Source: Opitutus sp. GAS368 (GTDB taxonomy: Bacteria; Verrucomicrobiota; Verrucomicrobiia; Opitutales; Opitutaceae). From it: a DNA stretch of 45,034 nucleotides. Shown in pieces: positions 16,565 through 25,042 of the stretch. Position numbers and translations under genes: made by a program. The stretch spans positions 1 through 45,034 of the forward strand of contig CAMDOO010000018.1 in assembly GCA_945903545.1 (NCBI GenBank), given 5' to 3'. Under the pieces are notes generated by a model. It searched no databases, was not told the DNA's origin, and saw only the letters and a program-made list of their open reading frames with translations. Positions within the stretch are counted from its first letter, which is position 1. Each line of letters begins with the position of its first letter.

Positions 16565-16813
16565 GGGAGAACCCCCATGTTGCCCGGCGCACACGACGAT
16601 CTCGTGGCGAATGGACGAACTTCCGGTGACGAATCGCGGTCCCGCGTGCCGCCGTCACCCATTCGTCGCGCAACGCGCCGTGTCCGTCCCGCAAAAACTC
16701 TTGTCAGGCACGAGCGATTGCCGCTCTGTTCGAATCGTTAATTTACGCGTGTCGCGAATTCAGATCCGGTGATCAACCCGGAGCCGCGATGTGCAGGAAA
16801 CGCCCGAGAAATC

Positions 16814-18268
16814 ATGATCGAATTCAAAAATAAAGTCCTGTTCGTTGGTTATGGCGCGGTGGCCGAGTGCACGCTCCCGATCCTCTTCAAGCACATCAAG
16901 GTGCCGAAGAAGAACGTCACGATCATGGACTTCGCGGATCGCAAGGCGAAACTCGCCCCGTGGATCAAGCAGGGCGTCCGTTACGTGCGCGACCGTGTCA
17001 CGGAGGAGAACATGACCACGCTGCTGGCGAAGCATGTCGGCCCCGGCGACATCCTGATCGACCTCGCCTGGAACATCGACGCCTGCGAGATCCTGCAGTG
17101 GTGCCACGACCATGGCGTGCGCTACATCAACACGTCGACGGAGCTCTGGGACCCCTACAAGAGCGGCTCCCACCCGACCGAGAAGACCCTTTACCACCGC
17201 CACATGAACCTGCGGAAGATGCTGGCGAAGTGGAAGACCAAGGGTCCCACCGCCGTCATCGAGCACGGCGCCAATCCCGGCCTCATCTCGCACTTCGTGA
17301 AGCAGGGTCTGATCGACATCGGCAACCGCCTGATCCAGGACAAGAAGGCCAAGGGCGCCCGCGCGAAGAAGATCAAGGGCCTCATCGAGGACCGGCAGTT
17401 CAACCTCCTCGCCCAGGAACTCGGCGTGAAGGTCATCCACTGCTCCGAGCGCGACACCCAGGTGACGGACAAGCCGAAGCAGATCGACGAGTTCGTGAAC
17501 ACCTGGAGCATCGAGGGCTTCCGCGAGGAGGGCACCACGACCTCCGAGATGGGCTGGGGCACCCACGAGAAGACGCTCCCGCAGCACGCCTTCGAGCACA
17601 AGAGCGGCCCGAAGAACCAGATCTGCCTTGCCCAGATGGGCATCAACGTCTGGGTCCGCTCCTTCGTGCCGGACAGCTGGAACATCCTCGGCATGGTCGT
17701 CCGCCACGGCGAGGCCTTCACCATCTCCGACAAGCTCACCGTCTGGAAGAACGGCAAGGCCGTCTACCGCCCGACGATGCACTACGCCTACTGCCCCTGC
17801 GACGAGGCCATTGCCTCGCTCAACGAGATGCGCGGCTACAATTACCACCTGAACGAAAACCAGCGCATCATGAACGACGAGATCACCGGCGGGGCCGATG
17901 TGCTCGGCGCGCTGATCATGGGCCATGAGTACAACTCCTGGTGGGTCGGCTCCGACCTGACCATCGAGGAGTCCCGCCGCCTGGTTCCCCACCAGAACGC
18001 CACCACGATGCAGGTCGCCATCTCCGTCGTCGCCGCGTCGATGTGGATGATCGAGAACCCCGAGGAGGGCGTCGTTGTCCCCGACGCGCTGCCGCACGAC
18101 TACATCCTCAAGATCTCCAAGCCGTACCTGGGACGCTGGATCTCGAAGGCGTACGACTGGACCCCGCTCAAGGGCCGCGACACCACCTTCGACAAGTTCA
18201 ACCCGCCCGACCTCGACAAGAAGGATCCCTGGCAGTTCAAGAACTTCCTGGTGACCGACGCCGGCTGA
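16814..18268 (+). CDS. hss: Homospermidine synthase
   Basis: A 484-residue NAD-dependent enzyme of the saccharopine dehydrogenase-like fold that joins two putrescine units into homospermidine. The N-terminus MIEFKNKVLFVGYGAVAECT contains the nucleotide-binding GYGAVAEC (12-19). Further family features are HGANPGLISHFVKQGL, SEMGWGTHEKTLP and HYAYCPCDEA. The start at 16814 is chosen because it gives this canonical N-terminus; an upstream ATG would add 15 non-family residues. The decarboxylase gene follows after 16 bases, making a polyamine operon that would supply its own putrescine. The preceding 200 bases hold the divergent start of the phytase-like gene; no clear promoter was seen. Confidence 0.93.
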   Translation: MIEFKNKVLFVGYGAVAECTLPILFKHIKVPKKNVTIMDFADRKAKLAPWIKQGVRYVRDRVTEENMTTLLAKHVGPGDILIDLAWNIDACEILQWCHDHGVRYINTSTELWDPYKSGSHPTEKTLYHRHMNLRKMLAKWKTKGPTAVIEHGANPGLISHFVKQGLIDIGNRLIQDKKAKGARAKKIKGLIEDRQFNLLAQELGVKVIHCSERDTQVTDKPKQIDEFVNTWSIEGFREEGTTTSEMGWGTHEKTLPQHAFEHKSGPKNQICLAQMGINVWVRSFVPDSWNILGMVVRHGEAFTISDKLTVWKNGKAVYRPTMHYAYCPCDEAIASLNEMRGYNYHLNENQRIMNDEITGGADVLGALIMGHEYNSWWVGSDLTIEESRRLVPHQNATTMQVAISVVAASMWMIENPEEGVVVPDALPHDYILKISKPYLGRWISKAYDWTPLKGRDTTFDKFNPPDLDKKDPWQFKNFLVTDAG

Positions 18269-18284
18269 GCCCGGCTGCCCCGCC

Positions 18285-19424
18285 ATGATCGCCCTCTCCC
18301 GTCTCCAGCAGCTCGGCAAGCAGCACGGCACGCCGCTCTTCGTGATTGATCACGACGAGCTGCGGAAGAACTACCGCCAGTTCCGCCGCTACCTGCCGCG
18401 CGTCCAAGTGTACTACGCCGTCAAGGCCAACCCGGACCCGGAGATCGTGCGCACCCTCTACAAGGAGGGGGCCAGCTTCGACGTCGCCTCGATGCCGGAG
18501 TTCATGATCGTCCACGAGAACATCAAGAAGCTGCCGGCGAAAAAGCGGCAGGACTGGATCTGGGACAAGATCATCTACGCCAACCCGACCAAGCCGGTCG
18601 ACACGCTGGAGAAGCTCAACAAGTACAAGCCGCTTGTCACCTTCGACAACAGCGAGGAGATCCGGAAGATCAAGAAGCACGCGCCGAATGCCGGCCTCGC
18701 GCTCCGTCTCAAGGTGCCCAACACCGGCGCGATGGTGGAGCTCTCGTCGAAGTTCGGCGCCTCACCCGGCGAGGCGGTCGATCTCATCCTCGAGGCCGAC
18801 AAGCTCGGCCTCACGGTCGAGGGCATCAGCTTCCATGTCGGCAGCCAGACGACCAACTTCGAGAACTACGTCCAGTCCCTGAGCCTCACCGCCGCCATCT
18901 TCAAGGAGGCGCAGGACCGCGGCTACCGGAAGATGAACCTGATCGACATCGGCGGCGGCTTCCCGGCCCCGTACGACTCCTCGGTGAAGCCGTTCCGCGA
19001 GCTTGCCGCTGTGATCAACAAGGAGATCGACCGGCTTTTCCCGAAGGACATCCAGATCCTCGCCGAGCCCGGCCGCTTCATGGTCGCCTCCGCCGGCTAC
19101 GCCGTGTCGTCCGTCATCGGCAAGGCCGTCCGCGACGGCAAGCCGTGCTACTATATCAACGACGGCGTGTACCACACGTACTCCGGCGTGATCTTCGACC
19201 ACTGCAAGTACCCCATCAAGGCCTTCAAGAAAGGTTCGACGCAGCTGTCATCTGTGTTCGGTCCCACCTGCGACGCCCTCGATGTGGTCTCCATGGCCGA
19301 GAATCTGCCCGACCTGGAGCGCGACGACCTCGTTTACAGCGTCAACATCGGCGCCTATAGCCACGCCTCGGCGACCTATTTCAACGGCTTCCCGCCGGCG
19401 AAGGTGGTCCACGTCAATCGCTGA
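18285..19424 (+). CDS. Ornithine/lysine decarboxylase, PLP fold type III
   Basis: A 379-residue alanine-racemase-fold decarboxylase. PLP Lys47 is in YYAVKANPDPE, and the phosphate-binding and substrate motifs HVGSQ (184-188), GGGFP (223-227), EPGRF (261-265) and GPTCDALD with Cys329/Asp330 are all present. This residue set fits an ornithine decarboxylase making putrescine; activity on lysine cannot be excluded. The gene is directly downstream of homospermidine synthase and likely provides its substrate. A GTAG palindrome follows in the convergent gap to the lipoprotein gene. Confidence 0.9.
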   Translation: MIALSRLQQLGKQHGTPLFVIDHDELRKNYRQFRRYLPRVQVYYAVKANPDPEIVRTLYKEGASFDVASMPEFMIVHENIKKLPAKKRQDWIWDKIIYANPTKPVDTLEKLNKYKPLVTFDNSEEIRKIKKHAPNAGLALRLKVPNTGAMVELSSKFGASPGEAVDLILEADKLGLTVEGISFHVGSQTTNFENYVQSLSLTAAIFKEAQDRGYRKMNLIDIGGGFPAPYDSSVKPFRELAAVINKEIDRLFPKDIQILAEPGRFMVASAGYAVSSVIGKAVRDGKPCYYINDGVYHTYSGVIFDHCKYPIKAFKKGSTQLSSVFGPTCDALDVVSMAENLPDLERDDLVYSVNIGAYSHASATYFNGFPPAKVVHVNR

Positions 19425-19437
19425 CGTCGGTTGTTTT

Positions 19438-19493
19438 GTAGCTGGCCTCGGTGAGGCCGGCGGCTCGGATCCGGGGTCAACGAACCCGGCTAC
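19438..19493. repeat. GTAG-ended palindrome, family F copy 2
   Basis: Starts GTAGCTGGCCTCGGTGAGGC and ends ACCCGGCTAC, clearly related to the copy at 2602-2649. It lies between the convergent decarboxylase and lipoprotein genes, where it could also act as a bidirectional hairpin terminator. Confidence 0.8.
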
Positions 19494-19511
19494 AGATCCG
19501 TCCCTCAGCGC

Positions 19512-19775
19512 TCAGGGCTTCGGATTGGTGTAACCGTACTGCGCGACGTATTCCCCGGCGGCCTTGGTGGCCGCAGCGGTGGGGGTCAGGCCCTGTGCCA
19601 CCAGTTCCTTCTGGCGCTGGGCCGTCCAAAGGGACCGGAAGGTGGCGTCGGTGTCAGCCGCCAGGGCCGTGACCGGTTTTGGCTTGGGGGTGCGGTTTTT
19701 CCGCAGCAGCGTGCAGCCGGTGGACGAAAATGAGGACAACAGGACGAGCAGGCTGACGCAAAGCAGGCGTTTCAT
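19512..19775 (-). CDS. Small lipoprotein of unknown function
   Basis: An 87-residue protein. The start at 19775 gives a clean lipoprotein signal, MKRLLCVSLLVLLSSFSSTG followed by Cys21 (lipobox SSTGC). The mature part, about 67 residues, begins with a basic Pro/Lys segment (KNRTPKPKP) and then looks helical (DATFRSLWTAQRQKELVAQG). An upstream in-frame ATG would bury the signal. It is divergent from the KLKP-motif membrane protein at 19871. I do not recognise a family. Confidence 0.65.
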   Translation of the reverse strand: MKRLLCVSLLVLLSSFSSTGCTLLRKNRTPKPKPVTALAADTDATFRSLWTAQRQKELVAQGLTPTAAATKAAGEYVAQYGYTNPKP

Positions 19776-19870
19776 GATTTTTTCAGTGTTTTGGGACGTT
19801 TTCCGAAACATGAGGATCCGCGAGACTTTTTTTGGTTCCTTGCGGGCGGGAAATTTCCTTCACTGTCGGA

Positions 19871-21205
19871 ATGAGCGACGACCCCCAACCGTTGCGCCTC
19901 AAGCCGCGCTTGAAGGTGGACCCGGCCGCGTCGGCTGCTCCGAAGGCGGAAATGCCGCCAGAGCCCGCCGTTGATTCCGCTCCGGTGCCACCGCCTCCGG
20001 CCCCCGTGGTGGCGGAACCGGCCCCTGTCCCTGCTCCCGCCCCGGCCGTGGTCCCGGAAAAGCCTCGCCTGAAGCCGCGCCTCACCCTGGCGGCCGAACC
20101 GGCGGCAGCCCCGCCGCCCTCCGCCACGCGGAGTCCGATTCCTCCCGCTCCGGCAGTCATCCCCGAACCGACTCCGCCCGCTACACCTCTCGTGGTGCCG
20201 CCTGTTGTTGTGCCGGCTGCCTTGGTGCCACCGCCCGCTCCGGCGACTCCGTCCGCGCCCGCCGCCGAACCGGGCAAGTTCAAGCTCAAGCCAAAGATTG
20301 CCGTTCCACCGTCCGCCACCCTGCCGGTGGTGGCGGCCGCCCCGGCTCCGGAAGTGGCTCCGGCGGTGATTGGGTCGGAAGCGGCTTCGGCCGTTCCGGA
20401 AGCGCCGGAATCCGTTTCGGCCCCCGTGCCGGCCGCGGCGGCGGAGGCCGCCCCTGCCGAGGGGGAAGCGCCCGCTGCGCCCAAGATCAAGATGCGCCCT
20501 CCCGGGCCCATCACCTCCGAGCCTCCGAACTCGGCGATTCCCGTGCCGGCCGTGTCCAAGAAGCGCGGCGGAAACAAGCGGCTCATCATGCTTGCGGCCG
20601 GTGCGGCCGTGCTGCTCGGTGGCGGCGGTTTCGCCACCTGGTTCTTTGTCCTCAAGGAGGAGCCGCCTCCGCCTCCCATCGTGCGCAAGGCGCCCGTGCC
20701 CAAGGCCGATGCCCCCGCCGCGACGAAGACGGCCGCGACTCCCGGGACCAACCCCGCCCCGGCCGTGTCCACGGCCGGCAAGGCGGTTGAGAAAGCACAG
20801 GCCGCCATCGCCGGCCGCACGGCCGACGGCAAGGCCGGCGCCCCGGAGGTCATCGAGGACCGCGCCCCGTCGGCTCCGAACTTGGCGTCACCCCCGCCCC
20901 AAGGCCCCCCGACCCCGGCTACCGCCGAGGTCAAGGTGGCGGCGGGCATTACCGCCACCACCAAGGGGATTGATGCCACGGTTGACGCCAGCCCCGCGTT
21001 CAAGGCTTGGGCCTGGAACGCCCGGATCAGCAGCGTGCGTCCGACCGGCAACAATCCGGCGGCTACGATCAACGGGCGGCTCATCACCCGGGGCACCACG
21101 GTGGACGATGCGCTCGGTGTGGTTCTGCAGGAAATCGACTCCGAGAAGAAGCAACTGATCTTCCGCGACAAGACCGGCGCCATCGTCGGCCGCCCGTATT
21201 TCTGA
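19871..21205 (+). CDS. Pro/Ala-rich single-pass membrane protein with repeated KLKP motifs
   Basis: About 444 residues. The cytoplasmic N-terminal half is Pro/Ala-rich and carries four similar basic motifs (LRLKPRLKV, PRLKPRLTL, FKLKPKIAV, PKIKMRPPG). A membrane segment follows, RLIMLAAGAAVLLGGGGFAT, then a second Pro/Ala-rich linker. The C-terminal domain of about 65 residues (AWAWNARISSVRP, ATINGRLITRGTTVDDALGV, LIFRDKTGAIVGRPY) resembles in pattern the periplasmic domain of GspB-type secretion proteins. The ATG at 19871 is preceded by TTCACTGTCGGA; a longer start is rejected for adding non-family sequence. The function is unknown; a scaffold linking a cytoplasmic partner to the envelope is one possibility. 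Confidence 0.7.
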   Translation: MSDDPQPLRLKPRLKVDPAASAAPKAEMPPEPAVDSAPVPPPPAPVVAEPAPVPAPAPAVVPEKPRLKPRLTLAAEPAAAPPPSATRSPIPPAPAVIPEPTPPATPLVVPPVVVPAALVPPPAPATPSAPAAEPGKFKLKPKIAVPPSATLPVVAAAPAPEVAPAVIGSEAASAVPEAPESVSAPVPAAAAEAAPAEGEAPAAPKIKMRPPGPITSEPPNSAIPVPAVSKKRGGNKRLIMLAAGAAVLLGGGGFATWFFVLKEEPPPPPIVRKAPVPKADAPAATKTAATPGTNPAPAVSTAGKAVEKAQAAIAGRTADGKAGAPEVIEDRAPSAPNLASPPPQGPPTPATAEVKVAAGITATTKGIDATVDASPAFKAWAWNARISSVRPTGNNPAATINGRLITRGTTVDDALGVVLQEIDSEKKQLIFRDKTGAIVGRPYF

Positions 21206-21234
21206 GATCGTGCCGAACGGGCCGCGGATTTGGG

Positions 21235-21304
21235 GTAGGGGCGTGTGTCCCCACACGCCCTTGATCTGACCGAGCCAGGACGCGTGGGGACACGCGTCCC
21301 CACC
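21235..21304. repeat. GTAG palindrome, family G
   Basis: Begins GTAGGGGCGTGTGTCCCCAC. The first half forms a hairpin GGCGTGTG/ACACGCC and the second GGACGCGTG/CACGCGTCC, with the far end decayed from CTAC to CACC. It lies between the convergent KLKP protein and dusB. Confidence 0.7.
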
Positions 21305-21336
21305 TTGTTTCTCTGATCCGAGTAAGAGAATGATAT

Positions 21337-21359
21337 GGCGGGCCGGGTGGCCCGCCTAC
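21337..21359. repeat. Solo REP hairpin ending in CTAC
   Basis: GGCGGGCC (21337-21344) pairs perfectly with GGCCCGCC (21349-21356), and the sequence ends CTAC. The CTA is the complement of the dusB TAG stop codon (21356-21358). Confidence 0.65.
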
Positions 21360-22462
21360 CACACCTCGACCGGACCCTTGGGCACCTTGATCGCGGGCAG
21401 CGCGTCAACCTCGCCGTCCGCCAGGAGGAAGGACGACGTCAGTGGCGCTGGCTCGAACTTCGGCAGGAGCTTTCCCTCGGCGTCGCAGAACTGCGCGCGC
21501 CACGCGAGGTACTCAGTCAGCGCCGCTTCGAAGTCGGCGCGCGAGGTGATCGAGATGATCCGCTGCTTGAACGGCTTCGACGGGCCGAAGCGGCGCGTGT
21601 ACCACGGCGCCACCTTGCGGAAGAGCCTCGCTCCTCGCTCCTCGCCGTAGAACTCAAGGTAGCGCTCGAAGTGCCGCTTCATCACCGCGATCCGGTCCGC
21701 GAAGTCGGATTCCGGCGGCAACGCCCCGGTGCGCAGAAAAGTATCGGTCCGGCGGAAGATCCACGGATCGTAGAAGGCGCCGCGCCCCACGCTCACCCCG
21801 GCGCAGCCGGTCTCCGTGAGCATATGTTTCGCCGCCTCGGGCGTGGTCACATCGCCGTTGCCGATCACGGGGATGTTCCGCACCGCCTGCACCACTGCGC
21901 GGATTCCGGCGAGATTCACCCGGCCGGAAAAGCCCTGTGCCCGCGTGCGGCCGTGGACGAAGATCGCCGCGACGCCGACATCCTCCAACACGCGCGCCAG
22001 GTCCGGCGCGGTCAGGTTGTCGTCGTCCCAGCCGAGGCGCATCTTCGCCGTCACTGGGATTTTCACAGCGTTCACCATGCCGCGCACCAGCGCCGCGGTC
22101 TTGCCGAGCTCGGTCATCATCGCCGAGCCGCCGCCGATCTTCACCACCTTCTTCACCGGGCAGCCCATGTTGATGTCGACCGACTGCACGCCCATCCGCT
22201 CACACTCGATTGCGGCATCGCGCATCTCCTCCGGCACGCTCCCGAATAGCTGGATGGCCAGGGGCTGGTCGCCCGGCGCGGTGGCCGTGAGCTTCAGCGC
22301 GGTCGGGTTGCGCTCGAGCAGGGAGCGGGCGTTGACGAGGTCGGTCGTCGCCCAGCCGAGCCCGCCGATCTCGCGCAGCGTCAGCCGGAAGGGCAGGTTG
22401 GTGTAGCCCGCGAGCGGGGAAAGAAAGAGATTGGACGAGAGCTCGTGCGGCCCGAGGCGCAT
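21356..22462 (-). CDS. dusB: tRNA-dihydrouridine synthase, DusB type
   Basis: A 368-residue FMN enzyme that reduces specific uridines in tRNA to dihydrouridine. It has the family opening FLSPLAGYTNLPFRLTLREI, catalytic Cys101 in INMGCPVKKVVK, KMRLGWDDDN, and HGRTRAQGFSG with PVIGNGDVTT downstream. The length is at the upper end for the family. The TAG stop falls in a GTAG-type hairpin. The exact Dus subtype and target position are inferred from the NMGCPVKKV motif. Confidence 0.92.
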   Translation of the reverse strand: MRLGPHELSSNLFLSPLAGYTNLPFRLTLREIGGLGWATTDLVNARSLLERNPTALKLTATAPGDQPLAIQLFGSVPEEMRDAAIECERMGVQSVDINMGCPVKKVVKIGGGSAMMTELGKTAALVRGMVNAVKIPVTAKMRLGWDDDNLTAPDLARVLEDVGVAAIFVHGRTRAQGFSGRVNLAGIRAVVQAVRNIPVIGNGDVTTPEAAKHMLTETGCAGVSVGRGAFYDPWIFRRTDTFLRTGALPPESDFADRIAVMKRHFERYLEFYGEERGARLFRKVAPWYTRRFGPSKPFKQRIISITSRADFEAALTEYLAWRAQFCDAEGKLLPKFEPAPLTSSFLLADGEVDALPAIKVPKGPVEVW

Positions 22463-22527
22463 GGGGCGAGGAATGGCGCGTTCGCGATCAGGAGCAAGCG
22501 CCGGGCGATGCCCAGACAGATCTCGGG

Positions 22528-22630
22528 TTTTTTACCACCGAGCCACCGAGCGCGGATGATTGGTGGACCGATCCCCAAACCAAAACAACGAGGCTTGGTC
22601 TCTGTGCTCCCTGTGCCTCCGTGGTAAAAA
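22528..22630. repeat. Dispersed inverted repeat of the ACCACGGAGGCAC type
   Basis: The left arm begins TTTTTTACCACCGAGCCACC at 22528 and the right arm ends TGCCTCCGTGGTAAAAA at 22630, an imperfect inverted repeat around a roughly 50-base centre. I recognise this motif as a common dispersed intergenic repeat in Verrucomicrobia. It has no GTAG ends. It fills most of the dusB to 22732 gap; the rest looks featureless. Confidence 0.6.
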
Positions 22631-22731
22631 TCAGGACGTAATCCGCGGCTCGCAATTGGCGGGAATCGGGGCAACGTCGGCCTCGTCCCTGCCAGTTGGT
22701 TTACCCCGTTACCCGAGCCGTTTGTCCCTCC

Positions 22732-23697
22732 ATGACCCCCCGAGGCGCACGCTGGATCTCCCTGTTGTTGGTGGCCCTGCTGCTTGGCTTGGGCTGGTAC
22801 CAGTGGGCAAAGAACGATCTCGCGGCCGCGACCCGGGACACCGCCGCCCGCCAGACCGCCGAGATCACCACGCTCCGCAATGCCAACCGCGAGCTGGCGA
22901 GCACGGTTGAGCGGGCCCTGCGCTCGGTCGAGGCCCCTGCGGTCACCGCGGTCGCGGAAACCTCGGCCGCTCCGCTCGCGCCGGTCGACCGGGCCGCCCG
23001 CACCCGGGCCCTGCTCGACTTGATCAAGGGCGGGGAGCTGGGCCAGCTCACATACCCGGCGCCGTCGCAGTACAAGGTTTCGACCAAGGTCGAGAAGCTG
23101 GCGGAGGTCCTCGGGCTCACGCCAGCCGAGGCCGAGGCTCTCAACGCCGCCGCCAACCGGGTCGTTGCCGACCTGCTCGCCGGCGCCCAGGTGAACCAGG
23201 GGGCCGACGCGGTTACGATTGAAATGAAGGACTCGCCGGCGGCGCGGGCCAGGTTCGGTGAGATGCGCGAGACCTTCCTGCAGGTCCTCGGCGAGGACGG
23301 CCATGCGGTCTACGAGGCCCTCGGCTTCCGCGCCGCGCTGGAGAACTCCCTCAACAATCTCGGCCTCGTCGGGTACACGATGACCATCCAGAAGGTCCCG
23401 GGCGAGGCAGGGAAGGATTCCGCCTATCGCTATCTCCGCGAGGGAACGGGGCCTGTCACCCAGGTGGTGGGGGTCACCACCGGTCCGCGGTCCCCGGCTT
23501 TTGTGGCACCCGTGTCCGACGACGAAGCCGCGCGGGCCGAGGAGGAGCGCCGCAAGCAGCAGGCGCAGCTTGCCCAAGCCCGGTCCGCGGCGGTGGCCCG
23601 TGGCGGCCCGCCTGCGGTGGGGCCGCTGGTTGCGGACCGCGCCACCCTGGCCAACCGGCTGGGTGCCTTGGCCCCGTTGATCCCGCCAGGATTCTGA
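22732..23697 (+). CDS. Membrane-anchored protein of unknown function, paralogue 1
   Basis: A 321-residue protein. One N-terminal membrane anchor (WISLLLVALLLGLGWYQWAK) follows the positively charged MTPRGAR. Residues about 35-75 look like a coiled coil (TAEITTLRNANRELASTVER). The middle contains KVEKLAEVLGLTPAEAEALN, a helical motif, and the C-terminus ends RLGALAPLIPPGF. The next gene, four bases on, has the same plan and a matching RLGPAARLIPPEFL. I do not recognise a family. The start at 22732 is set by the charged n-region of the anchor. Confidence 0.65.
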   Translation: MTPRGARWISLLLVALLLGLGWYQWAKNDLAAATRDTAARQTAEITTLRNANRELASTVERALRSVEAPAVTAVAETSAAPLAPVDRAARTRALLDLIKGGELGQLTYPAPSQYKVSTKVEKLAEVLGLTPAEAEALNAAANRVVADLLAGAQVNQGADAVTIEMKDSPAARARFGEMRETFLQVLGEDGHAVYEALGFRAALENSLNNLGLVGYTMTIQKVPGEAGKDSAYRYLREGTGPVTQVVGVTTGPRSPAFVAPVSDDEAARAEEERRKQQAQLAQARSAAVARGGPPAVGPLVADRATLANRLGALAPLIPPGF

Positions 23698-23701
23698 TTT
23701 T

Positions 23702-24781
23702 ATGAAAACGCTCACTCCAGCACCGGCGCTGCCGCCCCCGATGGCGGCATGGGAAAAGGTCACGGTGGGACTGCTCGGCGTGGCCGTGATCGCCGTGGTC
23801 TTCGTGGCGAAGACCGAGCTCGCTGATCGCCGCGAGACGGCCGCCACCCTTTCCGGCCAGCGCCTCCGCGAGATCGAGCAGGCGAAAGCCGACGGAGCGC
23901 GGCTGGTCCGCGAATCGGATTTTGCGGTGGAGCGACTCACGGCGGCGGCAGCGGGTACCCGGCCGGAGTCCCGCGGGACAGCGGACGTTGCTTCCGTGCC
24001 GGCCGGCGTGGATCCGGCCGCCCGGATCGCCGCGCTGGGACAGGTGATCGACCTGATGCAGAAGAATGTGCTCACGACGACCTCGACCGGCTTGCTGCTC
24101 AACCAAGCCGCGAAACCGGGGCAGGCCCTGCCCGCCTTCATGATCGACGCCGAAGGCCGGCTCGCGCCCGGGTTCGGAAACCTCTTCGGCCTCAATGCGG
24201 ACGAGGTGGAGCGCTTCCAGTCCATCGTCCTCGGCCTGAAGCAGCGGGCGGAGGAATTGGTCACGGCCCACACGACGATCCGGCCGACCGAGAACGGATA
24301 TGTCCTGGAGTACAAGCCACCCGGGGAGGCCGGGCAGTTCCGCGAGTCGGTGGTGGAGTCGCTCAAGTCCTACCTCGGCGACGAACGTTACCGGATGTTC
24401 GCCACCCTGAACGGGGAGCGGGCGGCCGAGAACGGCACGCGGACCGGCGGACCGGGCGCGATGTTCAACGCCATGGGGGGCGCCGCGCGCACGGTCACCC
24501 TGACGCGCACGCCGACGGGTCTCAGTTACTCTCTGACCGGTGAGGCCGGCGGTGGCGGTGGCAGCGTCAGCGGGGCCAACCTGGCGCCCATGATGACGCG
24601 CCTCGGACCCGCCGCCCGGCTCATTCCGCCGGAGTTTCTCAACTCGATCCCGAAGCCGCCGGCCGGCGGTGCGGGTATCGGCCGGGTCGAGGGGGACTCA
24701 TTCGCCGTTCCGCGCACGGGCGATGCACCGAAGACTCTGGATGTTCCGGCGGGCAATGCGCGCCAAGCCGACAAATTCTGA
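23702..24781 (+). CDS. Membrane-anchored protein of unknown function, paralogue 2
   Basis: A 359-residue protein, four bases downstream of its paralogue and surely co-transcribed. It has an N-terminal anchor (WEKVTVGLLGVAVIAVVFVA), a helical, probably coiled-coil region (LSGQRLREIEQAKADGARLV), and a central helical segment FGLNADEVERFQSIVLGLKQ that mirrors LGLTPAEAEALN of the first protein. The C-terminal part contains a Gly-rich stretch, then RLGPAARLIPPEFLNSIPKP. The anchored topology suggests a periplasmic helical domain. The function is unknown. Confidence 0.65.
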   Translation: MKTLTPAPALPPPMAAWEKVTVGLLGVAVIAVVFVAKTELADRRETAATLSGQRLREIEQAKADGARLVRESDFAVERLTAAAAGTRPESRGTADVASVPAGVDPAARIAALGQVIDLMQKNVLTTTSTGLLLNQAAKPGQALPAFMIDAEGRLAPGFGNLFGLNADEVERFQSIVLGLKQRAEELVTAHTTIRPTENGYVLEYKPPGEAGQFRESVVESLKSYLGDERYRMFATLNGERAAENGTRTGGPGAMFNAMGGAARTVTLTRTPTGLSYSLTGEAGGGGGSVSGANLAPMMTRLGPAARLIPPEFLNSIPKPPAGGAGIGRVEGDSFAVPRTGDAPKTLDVPAGNARQADKF

Positions 24782-24840
24782 AGTTCGCCGGCTCCGGTGG
24801 CGCTTTGCGCTATGCGTGAAGCCTGCGCTCCGCCTCCGAT

Positions 24841-24889
24841 GGGCTTTGCCCAGCAAGTCACGTATTACGTGACACCATGGGCGAAGCCC
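24841..24889. repeat. Large hairpin with internal perfect palindrome
   Basis: GGGCTTTGCCCA (24841-24852) pairs with TGGGCGAAGCCC (24878-24889), one mismatch, enclosing the perfect palindrome GTCACGTA-T-TACGTGAC (24857-24873). Each outer arm is also a small hairpin. It lies in the convergent gap after paralogue 2 and may serve as a terminator or be another mobile palindrome. Confidence 0.55.
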
Positions 24890-24989
24890 GGACCGGCCGG
24901 TGGCAGATTCTGGGGAAAATCCGTTTTCTCGTCCGCTGTGCGCACGGTGCGGAGGACTCCTTTTCCTGGAATGGAGAAAAGCCGGGCAC

Positions 24990-25022
24990 AAAAAAACCCA
25001 GCGCCCGGGACCGGGCGCTGGG
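24990..25022 (-). terminator. Strong rho-independent terminator
   Basis: On the minus strand a perfect 12-base stem CCCAGCGCCCGG / CCGGGCGCTGGG (24997-25022) is followed by a run of seven T. It ends the two-gene operon 27836-25043. Confidence 0.9.
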
Positions 25023-25042
25023 CTGAAGACTGAAGCGACGGA

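Noticed and set aside
15047-16741. Long open frame on the plus strand opposite the phytase-like gene
   Set aside because: It is an antisense shadow typical of high-G+C DNA; the translated sequence has no recognisable domain, and the minus strand has a signal peptide and family motifs.
16760-18331. Long open frame on the minus strand opposite homospermidine synthase
   Set aside because: Antisense shadow; the plus strand encodes a complete, recognisable enzyme.
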